A stretch of 64,000 nt of DNA from Clostridium uliginosum (GTDB taxonomy: Bacteria; Bacillota; Clostridia; Clostridiales; Clostridiaceae): NCBI RefSeq assembly GCF_900112485.1, contig NZ_FOMG01000002.1:1-64000 (forward strand). Reading direction: 5' to 3'. Under the pieces are notes generated by a model, which saw nothing but the letters and a program-made list of their open reading frames with translations, ran no database searches and was not told the DNA's origin. Shown in pieces: positions 44,078 through 52,333 of the stretch (position 1 is its first letter; every line of letters begins with the position of its first letter). The position numbers were made by a program, and so were the translations under genes.

Positions 44078-45385
44078 ATGGAAAACGAAAAAAGTTTAGC
44101 AAATATTGATGTATCTGCTAAAAAAATTTTTACTTTGAAACGACTAACAAATAATGGCATGGAAATGTCAAATAAATTAAAACAATTACTAAAATTTTTA
44201 GGACCGGCATTTGTTGTTAGTGTAGCATATATTGATCCAGGAAATTTTGCTACTAATATCAGTGGAGGATCAGAATTCAACTATACACTCATTTGGGTTA
44301 TTTTATGTAGTAACTTAATGGCTATATTCTTACAGACTATGTCTGCAAAATTAGGAATAGCCACAGGTCATAATCTCCCTGAAATGTGCGCTAAGGTATT
44401 CTCTAAGAAAGTAAACTGGATATTTTGGATTGTTGCTGAAATAGGTGCTATGGCAACAGATTTGGCAGAATTTCTCGGTGGAACATTGGGATTATATTTA
44501 TTGTTTCATATACCTATGATATACGCAGGACTTCTTACAGGATTAATAACATTTATAATTTGCTACATGGAAAAGTATGGTCAGAAAACTATTGAAATCA
44601 TAATATCAATACTTGTCGCCATAATCAGTATTGCATATACAATAGAATTATTTCTTGCTAAACCAGATTGGACTCAAGTAGGTATTCATACCATAATTCC
44701 AACGTTGCCTAATGGTCAAGCCGTATTAATTGCTGTAGGGATGCTTGGTGCAACAGTTATGCCTCATGTAATATATTTACATTCTCAGTTAGTTCAGCAC
44801 AGAAGTACTGATTCGTCAGTTCAAGGCAAATTAATACATTTAAAAATGGAAAAGATAGATATAGCTATCGCTATGAATATTGCTTTTATTGTTAATGCTG
44901 CAATGGTTGTAGTATCCGCTGCAGTATTTTATAAAAATGGAATGGTAGTAAATTCAATAGAGCAGGCTCATAAATCACTACAACCTTTATTAGGTTCTTT
45001 ATCAAGTGACTCCTTTGGAATAGCATTACTTGCATCAGGTCTATCATCCTCTGTTGTTGGAACCCTGGCTGGGCAAACAATTATGAAAGGTTTTGTTAAT
45101 TTGAGCATACCTGTAAATGTTAGAAGACTTATAACCATGATGCCAGCATTGCTTATAATTGCAGTTGGAATAAATCCAATATATGCTCTTGTTTTAAGTC
45201 AGGTAGCACTTAGTTTTATCCTACCCTTCCCAATAATACAAATGTTAACTATAGCTAAACGTAAAGATTTAATGGGGATTTTAGCCAATAAGAGTTTTGT
45301 AAGGTTTTTAGGTGTTCTAATAACTACTGCGGTAATATTACTAAATGCATTGCTCTTATACCTAATATTTACAGGTAAAGCTTAA
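44078..45385 (+). CDS. mntH: Manganese transporter MntH (NRAMP)
   Basis: A 435-residue NRAMP with the canonical metal site: DPGN in helix 1 (about 53-56, AYIDPGNFAT) and MPHVIYLHS in helix 6, unlike the NRMT paralogue at 40.8 kb. Imports Mn2+ (and Fe2+) with protons. The ATG at 44078 is chosen because AAGGA lies 11 bases upstream; ATGs at 44066 and 44069 overlap that site. Divergent to mntR. Confidence 0.95.
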   Translation: MENEKSLANIDVSAKKIFTLKRLTNNGMEMSNKLKQLLKFLGPAFVVSVAYIDPGNFATNISGGSEFNYTLIWVILCSNLMAIFLQTMSAKLGIATGHNLPEMCAKVFSKKVNWIFWIVAEIGAMATDLAEFLGGTLGLYLLFHIPMIYAGLLTGLITFIICYMEKYGQKTIEIIISILVAIISIAYTIELFLAKPDWTQVGIHTIIPTLPNGQAVLIAVGMLGATVMPHVIYLHSQLVQHRSTDSSVQGKLIHLKMEKIDIAIAMNIAFIVNAAMVVVSAAVFYKNGMVVNSIEQAHKSLQPLLGSLSSDSFGIALLASGLSSSVVGTLAGQTIMKGFVNLSIPVNVRRLITMMPALLIIAVGINPIYALVLSQVALSFILPFPIIQMLTIAKRKDLMGILANKSFVRFLGVLITTAVILLNALLLYLIFTGKA

Positions 45386-45436
45386 TCTTATTTTATTTTA
45401 AGGAAATAGATCAATACTATATTATAATTAAATCTA

Positions 45437-45492
45437 AAAACCCTTCCCATATATAATTTTGGCTTTGTTTTAATATTAGAAGGGTTTTTATA
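45437..45492 (+). terminator. mntH terminator with a repeat remnant in its loop
   Basis: AAAACCCTTC / GAAGGGTTTT arms and a T run. The loop contains GGCTTTGTTTTAAT (45463 onward), a family-2 end remnant. Confidence 0.75.
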
Positions 45493-45764
45493 TTGTTAAA
45501 TACACTAATTATCCTGTATTATTATATTTAATAGGAATATAAGCTTATCAAGTAGTTTAGCTTAATATAATAGTAGAGATTTTATTGAATGAAAAAGAAT
45601 TTAAATGCCTTTGATACCAACATAGAATATATTAAAAAAAATGGGATAAAATAAATATATTATTTTATAATCAAAAATACATTTATTCTTAATTTACTTA
45701 CTTATTTTAATCGATACTTTCCTACTATATAAACTATTTACATTTTATATATGGAGGTTTTTTT
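45493..45764. other. Intergenic, promoter region of the CDF gene
   Basis: AT-rich; a 21-codon frame from about 45588 lacks a good ribosome-binding site. Nothing else recognised. Confidence 0.4.
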
Positions 45765-46670
45765 ATGAATGATAAAATTAAAGTTGCACGATTATCTATA
45801 TATTCTAATACAACTTTAATACTATTAAAATTGGTCGTAGGACTTATAAGTGGTTCTGTTAGTATTATTTCTGAAACAATTCATTCAACAATGGATTTAC
45901 TAGCATCTGTTATAGCATTCTTGTCAGTTAAAATATCATCTAAACCAGCAGACGAAGAGCATCCTTACGGTCACGGTAAATATGAAAATGTCTCTGGTGT
46001 AATAGAGGCTTTACTTATTTTTGTAGCCGCTATATTTATAATAGTTGAAGGTATTAATAAACTTTTTCATCCTAAAGATATAGGATCTATAGGCCTTGGG
46101 TTTATTGTTATGTTTATATCAGCCTTTATAAATTATATAGTGTCTAAAAAATTATACAAAGTCGCTAAGGAACAAGATTCAATTGCTCTTGAAGCAGATG
46201 CTCTTCACCTTAAAACAGATGTTTATACTTCCTTAGGAGTTGGTGGAGGACTTTTACTAATTTGGATTACAGGTCTTAATTTTCTTGATCCTGTAGTTGC
46301 TATTCTTATAGCAATATTTATACTTAAAGAAGCCTATCATTTATTAATATCAGCTTTCAATCCTCTTTTAGATGTTAAATTATCTGAAGAAGAAATTAAA
46401 ATTATTACTCAACAAATTAATAAACATAGTTCCGTTTTTTGCGATTATCATAATCTTAGAACAAGAAAATCTGGAATAATAAAATATATCGATTTACACC
46501 TAGTATTTCCTCAAAATATGTCTGTTAAGACTGCTCATGATTTATGTAATACAATTGAAACTGATGTAGAAAAGCTTCTAAAAAATACTGAAATATTGAT
46601 ACATCTTGAACCTTGTGAAAAAATCTGTAATGAATGTACCCTTACAGATAATAATATTAATTGTAAATAA
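45765..46670 (+). CDS. Cation diffusion facilitator (metal exporter)
   Basis: 301 residues: six-helix CDF domain with HSTMD in helix 2 and HLKTD in helix 5 (two HxxxD ligand pairs), the family signature HPYGHGKYEN, and a cytoplasmic C-terminal dimer domain. The tail is Cys-rich (EPCEKICNECTL). CDFs export Zn2+, Fe2+ or Mn2+; the HxxxD/HxxxD pattern leans to zinc, while its place after mntH suggests manganese. GGAGG precedes the ATG. Confidence 0.88.
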   Translation: MNDKIKVARLSIYSNTTLILLKLVVGLISGSVSIISETIHSTMDLLASVIAFLSVKISSKPADEEHPYGHGKYENVSGVIEALLIFVAAIFIIVEGINKLFHPKDIGSIGLGFIVMFISAFINYIVSKKLYKVAKEQDSIALEADALHLKTDVYTSLGVGGGLLLIWITGLNFLDPVVAILIAIFILKEAYHLLISAFNPLLDVKLSEEEIKIITQQINKHSSVFCDYHNLRTRKSGIIKYIDLHLVFPQNMSVKTAHDLCNTIETDVEKLLKNTEILIHLEPCEKICNECTLTDNNINCK

Positions 46671-46696
46671 TATTTTTTTAATATTGGAATGAGCTG

Positions 46697-47830
46697 TTAT
46701 TCACCATATTTTTTACTATATTTCACCTGTACTTTTATATTGGGATGTTTTTTACAAAACTGACTAATTACAAAACAACAGCTTGGACACGGTTCCAATT
46801 TACTATACAAAATAAGATTTCCTTGATTCTTCAATACTTTTGCTTCTATTTGTTTATGTATTTCTTCAAATATCTTTTTTTCACTATCGTTAACTCTGTC
46901 ATATCCTATACCTAATTTACCCAATTTATTAACTTTACTACTTTTAAAAATTGCCTCTTCTAGTGGTGGTGCCGTGCAATAATTTGTTATATTATTACTG
47001 CCACTTATTGCTTTAAATTCCTTATTATCATATATTGCTACTGCTATATTTATAGAGTCCTGCAATGCTTTGCTTTGATCTATTTTAAATGTTGTTTTTT
47101 CTTTTTCATCAACTTTCATATATTTATTCATATTCTTTATTAAACGTTGCATTCTTGGTATGTTATTGCTTAAATGTTGATGATACTCTACAGTACCATT
47201 TTTCACTGGAATATATTCATAATTTATCTGCTTGGGTATTTCTATCGATATTGTTTTAGTTTTAGTTTTGGCATTATATTTTTCTTTTACACCTTCTTTT
47301 CTAATAAGAACCATTTTTTTTAATAGTTCAATATCCTTTGCATAAAGATAGTCCTTATCTAATTCTTTTTCTAAATCTTCTAATTTTGCTTTCTCTTCTT
47401 CACTTTTTATTCTAGATATATCACTTTTTATTTCTTCTATGGCATTTATGATATCTTCAACATTATCTTGAGAGCTCATCTCTCGTTCATATTCGATTCT
47501 ATCTATATTTAGTTTTTTTATTTCATTTATTTTTTTACATAGTTTGTTATGTTCATTTTCAAATACTATCATTTTTTCTATATAGTCAATAAAATCCCTT
47601 ATATCATTTGCTCTATAAGTAATCTTAGTATCCTTAATGCATATATAAAGCCTCTCTGTTATACTATTATCTACTTTAAAAGTCTTTGTAATTTTTTCTT
47701 TAAATTTTTCTTCATCAAGTTCATTTATCTTATATCCTTCTCTTTTTAATGCATCCTTAAACCCATTTAGATTATTAATTTTTATTCGTTCTTTTTTTCT
47801 CTTCTTTAACGGAATATTTCTTTGTATCAT
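46697..47830 (-). CDS. Deaminase-domain protein (XOO_2897-like, toxin-type fold)
   Basis: 377 residues, strongly basic and lysine-rich, without signal peptide. A long helical/coiled-coil N-terminal region (about 85-180) precedes a C-terminal cytidine-deaminase-like fold: AVAIYDNKEFKAISGS (strands 1-2), DSEKKIFEEIHK (315-326, with Glu317 as candidate catalytic acid), and PCPSCCFVISQFCKKHPNI with Cys348 and Cys351 as zinc ligands. This matches nucleic-acid deaminase domains of polymorphic toxins. The usual His/Cys of the HxE motif is Asp here. No immunity gene or secretion signal is adjacent. GAGGTA before the ATG. Confidence 0.7.
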   Translation of the reverse strand: MIQRNIPLKKRKKERIKINNLNGFKDALKREGYKINELDEEKFKEKITKTFKVDNSITERLYICIKDTKITYRANDIRDFIDYIEKMIVFENEHNKLCKKINEIKKLNIDRIEYEREMSSQDNVEDIINAIEEIKSDISRIKSEEEKAKLEDLEKELDKDYLYAKDIELLKKMVLIRKEGVKEKYNAKTKTKTISIEIPKQINYEYIPVKNGTVEYHQHLSNNIPRMQRLIKNMNKYMKVDEKEKTTFKIDQSKALQDSINIAVAIYDNKEFKAISGSNNITNYCTAPPLEEAIFKSSKVNKLGKLGIGYDRVNDSEKKIFEEIHKQIEAKVLKNQGNLILYSKLEPCPSCCFVISQFCKKHPNIKVQVKYSKKYGE

Positions 47831-48229
47831 ATTTACCTCTTATCTTTAGAGTCCATGTTGAAAAAAATTATAACTTAAACTCTGTAATAATTCTTCTGTT
47901 ATACCATAAAGTTTAAAACTCATTAATATCACCGTTTTCTTTACGGTCTATTTATACTCCTATTATATCTAAGAACTCAAATAAGTTAAATATTTTTATA
48001 TACATAAAAAAACTCTAACAAAATGTCCAACCTAAAATAAAAAACGCAACAAACTCAGGAAGGACAAAAATGTTAGAGAGCTAACTACCATTGATTCTGA
48101 AATAGCAAAGGAAAAATTAAAAATATTATAATAACGTAAAAAACCACGACAAATATCAATTGATATGCTCCCTTTATAGTAGACAGTTAAAATAATAAAA
48201 CTGTTTATATAAAGGGGGTATTTTTCAGT
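47831..48229. other. Intergenic with possible IS remnant and hairpin
   Basis: AAAATGTCCAACCT near 48018 and a degenerate stretch up to 48165 look like decayed insertion-sequence DNA, but no frame is convincing. CCCTTTATA...TATAAAGGG (48173-48217), with internal ACAGTT/AACTGT, forms a strong hairpin before the permease stop. Confidence 0.4.
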
Positions 48230-49741
48230 TTATTCCAAAACATCACCTTTATTTTTCTTTTCATAGCTACTATACATTAACCATGCAACTACTGAGAATA
48301 TTATTGGTCCAGCTACACTCCAGATTGTTGTTTGCATATCTCCTTCTATAGCTGGCTGTATTATACAAAATAAATTAGCGAATCCTACTGTTAAAACAAC
48401 TATACAAGTCCACAAATTTGCAATTCCTTGGGTTTTGAACACTACGAAAGGTTTCTTGATTTCTGTTTTCTTCTTAAAATACGGGAATGCAAGAGTTATA
48501 AACACATATGGTAGTGTCATAGCTACGTTAGTCATGGAAACAAGTATATTGAAGAATGTAGCCATTGAGCTTCCTCCAAAAGCTACCAATGCTATCATTA
48601 CACAAACTATAGTAGCTTGAATCCACATAGCATTGATAGGCAATCCATTTTTAGTTTCTCCAATTTTTCCAGGCCATAATTTAGTTGGTGTGCCTTCAAT
48701 TATCTGCTTTAATGGTGAATACATAAGTGTAAAGAATGCACCGGACAGTGCTAGGAACATTGAAAGCCCAACGTATCTTGCAACACCCTTACCCAAAACT
48801 ATAGCTGTGTTCTCGCTTGCTCCAAAAGCTGTACCAAGTGAATATCCTAGATTAGACATAACTATATAACTTGCATTTCCCAGATTAACCTCCTTAATAC
48901 CCATTACAGTTTCCCAGTTAGTAAATATACCAATAAACAGTATTCCTAATGAATATCCTACTGAGATTATAGCCGCTGAAATAAGAATTCCTTTGGGGAA
49001 AATTTTTTCTGGATTTTCAGTTTGGTCAACTAATCCACCCACAGCCTCTATTCCTCCATAAGCGAATAGAGCATATACTACAAATGCTAACGAAGCAATT
49101 ATGTCTCCAGTATATTTAGGATTTGGTGTTTGTGTAAATGACTTTAACCCTTCAATTGACTGAGCTAAATTTCCATGATTTCCTAAAAATACTGCTATAG
49201 CACCAATCCAAAGGAATATATTCAATAATAAAACTGCAGTTCCACCTAATGAAGTTACTTTCTTTATTTTATCTATCCCTTTGGTTGATGTATAAGTTAC
49301 TACTATTATCCATATAATTCCAAAAACGCCCAAAACCTGTGGGCCTTGAAGGCCAAATAAAGACCAGCTTTGTGTTGTATCTTTTCCGAATATAGCATTT
49401 GATACTGGAATCCACATACCAGATGCAACGTTAACCATCCAAGTTACATAAGAAAAATACCACATGAATGTTCCTATGAATGCGAATCTTGGTCCAATGG
49501 ATTTCTCCATCCATGAATAGATTCCACCTTTCTCCTCTTTGAAAGCAGAACCAAATTCAGCTACCATTAATGCAAACGGAACGAAGAAGGTTATTCCTGA
49601 AAAAATGTACCAAGGAATAGCAGCATAACCCATCTTGTAAAATGATCTTGGAATGTTGTTAAATCCATAAACAGATGTGAAAATCATTAATATCAACGGT
49701 ACCAAGGTTAATTTTTTTGTTAACTTCGCGCTTGACTTCAT
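48230..49741 (-). CDS. APC-family amino acid permease (YjeM/GadC-like)
   Basis: A 503-residue, 12-helix APC transporter. Its start LTLVPLILMIFTSVYGFNNI and the block EFGSAFKEEKGGIYSWMEKSIG resemble the glutamate/GABA-antiporter and YjeM branch. AAGGAGGG lies 6 bases before the ATG. Substrate not predictable. Monocistronic, with a structured GC-richer leader region upstream (49926-50035). Confidence 0.85.
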   Translation of the reverse strand: MKSSAKLTKKLTLVPLILMIFTSVYGFNNIPRSFYKMGYAAIPWYIFSGITFFVPFALMVAEFGSAFKEEKGGIYSWMEKSIGPRFAFIGTFMWYFSYVTWMVNVASGMWIPVSNAIFGKDTTQSWSLFGLQGPQVLGVFGIIWIIVVTYTSTKGIDKIKKVTSLGGTAVLLLNIFLWIGAIAVFLGNHGNLAQSIEGLKSFTQTPNPKYTGDIIASLAFVVYALFAYGGIEAVGGLVDQTENPEKIFPKGILISAAIISVGYSLGILFIGIFTNWETVMGIKEVNLGNASYIVMSNLGYSLGTAFGASENTAIVLGKGVARYVGLSMFLALSGAFFTLMYSPLKQIIEGTPTKLWPGKIGETKNGLPINAMWIQATIVCVMIALVAFGGSSMATFFNILVSMTNVAMTLPYVFITLAFPYFKKKTEIKKPFVVFKTQGIANLWTCIVVLTVGFANLFCIIQPAIEGDMQTTIWSVAGPIIFSVVAWLMYSSYEKKNKGDVLE

Positions 49742-49925
49742 TTTTTCCCTCCTTATTTTAAATTTGTTAAATCTTTTCTTTCATATTTTTATACTGTTGT
49801 TTTATTTCAATTACAACAACAGTACTTTTTCCATATTACATTATTTTTATGTATCAACTTTAACAGATGGATTGTATTCATATAATACATCTGGCTAAAA
49901 AAACAGTTGTTAGTTTCATTTGATC

Positions 49926-50035
49926 AGATATTTTTATATATAAAAATATCGTCAAGGCGACTGTGGAGCCGTCGATTTTTTTTACGCATCTGCCTCTTCG
50001 AACGTATGTGAGAAAAATCTGGCAGGCAAATATAT
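49926..50035. other. Structured, GC-richer segment of unknown identity
   Basis: Contains an AT hairpin (GATATTTTTATATATAAAAATATC), then GGCGACTGTGGAGCCGTCG and GCATCTGCCTCTTCGAACG with a GGCAGGC partner. About 185 bp upstream of the permease on its strand, so it could be a leader RNA. It did not match the riboswitch classes considered. Confidence 0.35.
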
Positions 50036-50066
50036 TTTCTTTTTATTCTTTAGTTTTTATTTCTTA

Positions 50067-50357
50067 GGCATATTAAAGAAAATAACAAGTCAAAGATACG
50101 ACGTATATTTTGTCTTAAGATAAGTTCAACTAAATTCAGGTTGAGTATAAAACTCCACCTGAAAAGTTTCACTTTATGTCATACAAGGAGATAAACTCAT
50201 CTCATAGCAGGGCTATGGGATGAGTTTGCCGACGTGAGTAGAGAACCAAAATCTATGATTTTGTGTGAATCACTTACTCAGCGAATGTATACGAGTCGAG
50301 CTTCCTTATGACGCAAAATAGACTAGCATACTGACTTGTTATTTATTTTAATGTGCC
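50067..50357. repeat. Composite family-1 element, 291 bp
   Basis: The outer ends and TTA duplication (50064-50066, 50358-50360) are those of a normal family-1 copy. The inside carries two extra blocks: about 50114-50176 (related to the repeat at 16.5 kb) and about 50240-50320 (with TACGAGTCGAGCTTCC, as at 17.8 kb). Confidence 0.75.
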
Positions 50358-50426
50358 TTAACCTTTAAACAAAAATATAATCTGCATTATCACAACTTCT
50401 TTAATAATATAATTTCCTAGAGAATA

Positions 50427-50450
50427 AAAAAACGCCCTTTTTAAGGGCGC
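50427..50450 (-). terminator. galM terminator
   Basis: CGCCCTT / AAGGGCG stem with TTTTTTT on the minus strand. Confidence 0.8.
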
Positions 50451-50580
50451 CCTTGATATATCGTTTATTTATCACTATATTACAATAAAGCTATGATGTT
50501 ATCTCACATAACTTCATAATTAAAAATTAATTATCATATAAAGCTATTGTAGAAAATTTTTATAATATTTATTTTTTACA

Positions 50581-51639
50581 TTATCTAGTTGAAAACTTGT
50601 ATAAAGTTTTATGTCTATATTTTTCACCACATTTTAATATTGATGATGGGAAATGTTTATATTTTAGTAAATTGGGTAAATATTGAGTTTCCAAGCATAA
50701 TCCACTATACTTATTATATGTTGATCCATCTTTACAATTATGGCTTTCATATATATTATTTCCAGTATAGAATTGTACTCCTGGCTTTGTAGTATATACT
50801 TCCATTACCCTACCATTAGATGCTTCAAATACTTCCGCCGCTTTCTCTGGTTTTTGTCCACTTACATTTAGTATCCAATTATTATCATAACCCTTACCAA
50901 ATTTTATCTGATCATATTCATCAAATATTCCTTGGTCTATTGGTGTAAGTTTTGTAAAATCCATAGAAGTTTCTTTTACACTTTTTATTTCACCAGTAGG
51001 AATACTATTTTTATTATTTACTGTAAATTTATCAGAATTAATCATAACCTGGTGCTTTAGTATGTCTCCAGCTCCATGACCTAATAAATTAAAATATGAA
51101 TGATTCGTTAAATTTACTACTGTATCCTTATCTGATACTGCAAAATAATCAATTTCAAGCGTGTTATCCTCTGTTAATGTATATGTTACCTTTACATCTA
51201 GATTTCCAGGATACCCCTCATCACCATCTAAACTAAAATAACAAAGCTCTACAGCTTCACTTTCTCCATTTTGGGTTATCTCTGCATTCCAGATAACCTT
51301 ATCGAAACCAACCATTCCTCCATGCAGCTGGTTATTACCTTCGTTTTTTGATAGTATATATTCAGTTCCATTAATTTTAAACTTTCCGTTTTCTATTCTA
51401 TTTGCATGTCTTCCTATAATTGCTCCAAAAAATAATTTATTTTTAATATAATCTTCGATTTTATCATATCCTAATACAACATCCTCAAACTTGCCGTATC
51501 GATCTGGTACTACAATTGAGGATATTATACCTCCGTAATTTAGTATTTTTACAATCATGCCTTTACTGTTAGAAAGTGTAAAACTATAAACTTCTTGCCC
51601 ATCCGGAGTCTTTCCATAAAGCTTCTTTTTTACTCCCAT
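50581..51639 (-). CDS. galM: Aldose 1-epimerase
   Basis: A 352-residue galactose mutarotase: YGGIISSIVVPDR near the N-terminus, NEGNNQLHGG, the His in VNLTNHSYFNL and the catalytic Glu region near LETQYLPN. Interconverts alpha and beta aldoses. AAGGAGAG precedes the ATG. A perfect 24-bp dyad lies 20 bp upstream. Divergent to a sugar transporter, suggesting shared sugar control. Confidence 0.95.
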   Translation of the reverse strand: MGVKKKLYGKTPDGQEVYSFTLSNSKGMIVKILNYGGIISSIVVPDRYGKFEDVVLGYDKIEDYIKNKLFFGAIIGRHANRIENGKFKINGTEYILSKNEGNNQLHGGMVGFDKVIWNAEITQNGESEAVELCYFSLDGDEGYPGNLDVKVTYTLTEDNTLEIDYFAVSDKDTVVNLTNHSYFNLLGHGAGDILKHQVMINSDKFTVNNKNSIPTGEIKSVKETSMDFTKLTPIDQGIFDEYDQIKFGKGYDNNWILNVSGQKPEKAAEVFEASNGRVMEVYTTKPGVQFYTGNNIYESHNCKDGSTYNKYSGLCLETQYLPNLLKYKHFPSSILKCGEKYRHKTLYKFSTR

Positions 51640-51661
51640 AATTTATCTCTCCTTATCGCTG

Positions 51662-51685
51662 ATAGTGTAAAGTTGTTTACACTAT
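51662..51685. promoter_or_regulatory. Perfect dyad operator upstream of galM
   Basis: ATAGTGTAAA-GTTG-TTTACACTAT, 10-bp perfect arms, immediately before galM. Likely a repressor site (LacI or ROK type); the cognate protein is unknown. Confidence 0.6.
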
Positions 51686-51732
51686 ATTTTTATATTTTTC
51701 TTTATATATCAAGGGTTCGAGCGTTTTTTTAT

Positions 51733-51836
51733 ATAAAAAAACAATGACCCCATAATTTCATGTTATTATTGAATCTATAACCAAACAAAATAAACACGAA
51801 AGGTTGTCATTGTTATGGATTCAATTATAACCTATT
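51733..51836 (+). mobile_element. Possible left-end remnant of an insertion sequence
   Basis: AACAATGACCCCATAATTTC, a GAAAGGTTG ribosome-binding site, then ATG and six codons (MDSIITY) before TAA. This looks like the terminus and first codons of a transposase gene cut short; similar starts occur in IS4-type elements. Identification by memory only. Confidence 0.35.
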
Positions 51837-52165
51837 AAATTTAAAACGCTTTATTTTAAAATATTTCTACATAATATCGTTTTCATCAGCCCGTTAATAA
51901 ATTACTTTTCCCCAAATAAATATACTTATATTTTTACAATCTACTGTGGAAATTTTATTAAAATATCTATTGACTTTTTACGCCTCCAATTCTTAATTCA
52001 TGTGATTTTATATCTATGAGTTTAGTATAATTTTAATCCAAAACTTTTTCAAGTAGTTTTATAAAGTCATTTTAATAAAAAAAATTTTAAAAATTTCTTT
52101 CTTTATATGCACTTCAATATTTACATGAAAAATCTTTTATTAAAGTAAAAAATTATAAAAAACCC

Positions 52166-52194
52166 TTGAAAACGGTAACAAGATTTGCTATCAT
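52166..52194 (+). promoter_or_regulatory. Sugar-porter promoter with overlapping cre site
   Basis: TTGAAA (52166-52171), 17-bp spacer, TATCAT (52189-52194). TGAAAACGGTAACA (52167-52180) fits the CcpA cre consensus and covers the -35, so glucose repression is expected. Confidence 0.8.
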
Positions 52195-52218
52195 ACTAAA
52201 TATAAGGTTCATAATTTT

Positions 52219-52255
52219 TATAAAGTTAGTTTGTACGCTAAATTAACTTTATAAG
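52219..52255 (+). promoter_or_regulatory. Inverted repeat in the sugar-porter leader
   Basis: TATAAAGTTA and TAACTTTATA arms with an inner TTT/AAA pair, just after the transcription start; possible operator or leader stem. Confidence 0.5.
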
Positions 52256-52333
52256 GTGGTTTAGGATTATTAAGTAAACCATTACTGCATGGTTTTTAAT
52301 CAAATTATTTATTTTGAAAGGAGATTATTTTTA

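Noticed and set aside
45588..45653. 21-codon frame upstream of the CDF gene
   Set aside because: No adequate ribosome-binding site and no terminator or other support.
49926..50035. Lysine riboswitch
   Set aside because: The minus strand has AAGAGGCAGATGCG, which resembles the lysine AGAGGnGC box, but the rest of the five-way junction core (AAGTA, GGTGAAAGG, GCCGAAG blocks) is missing.
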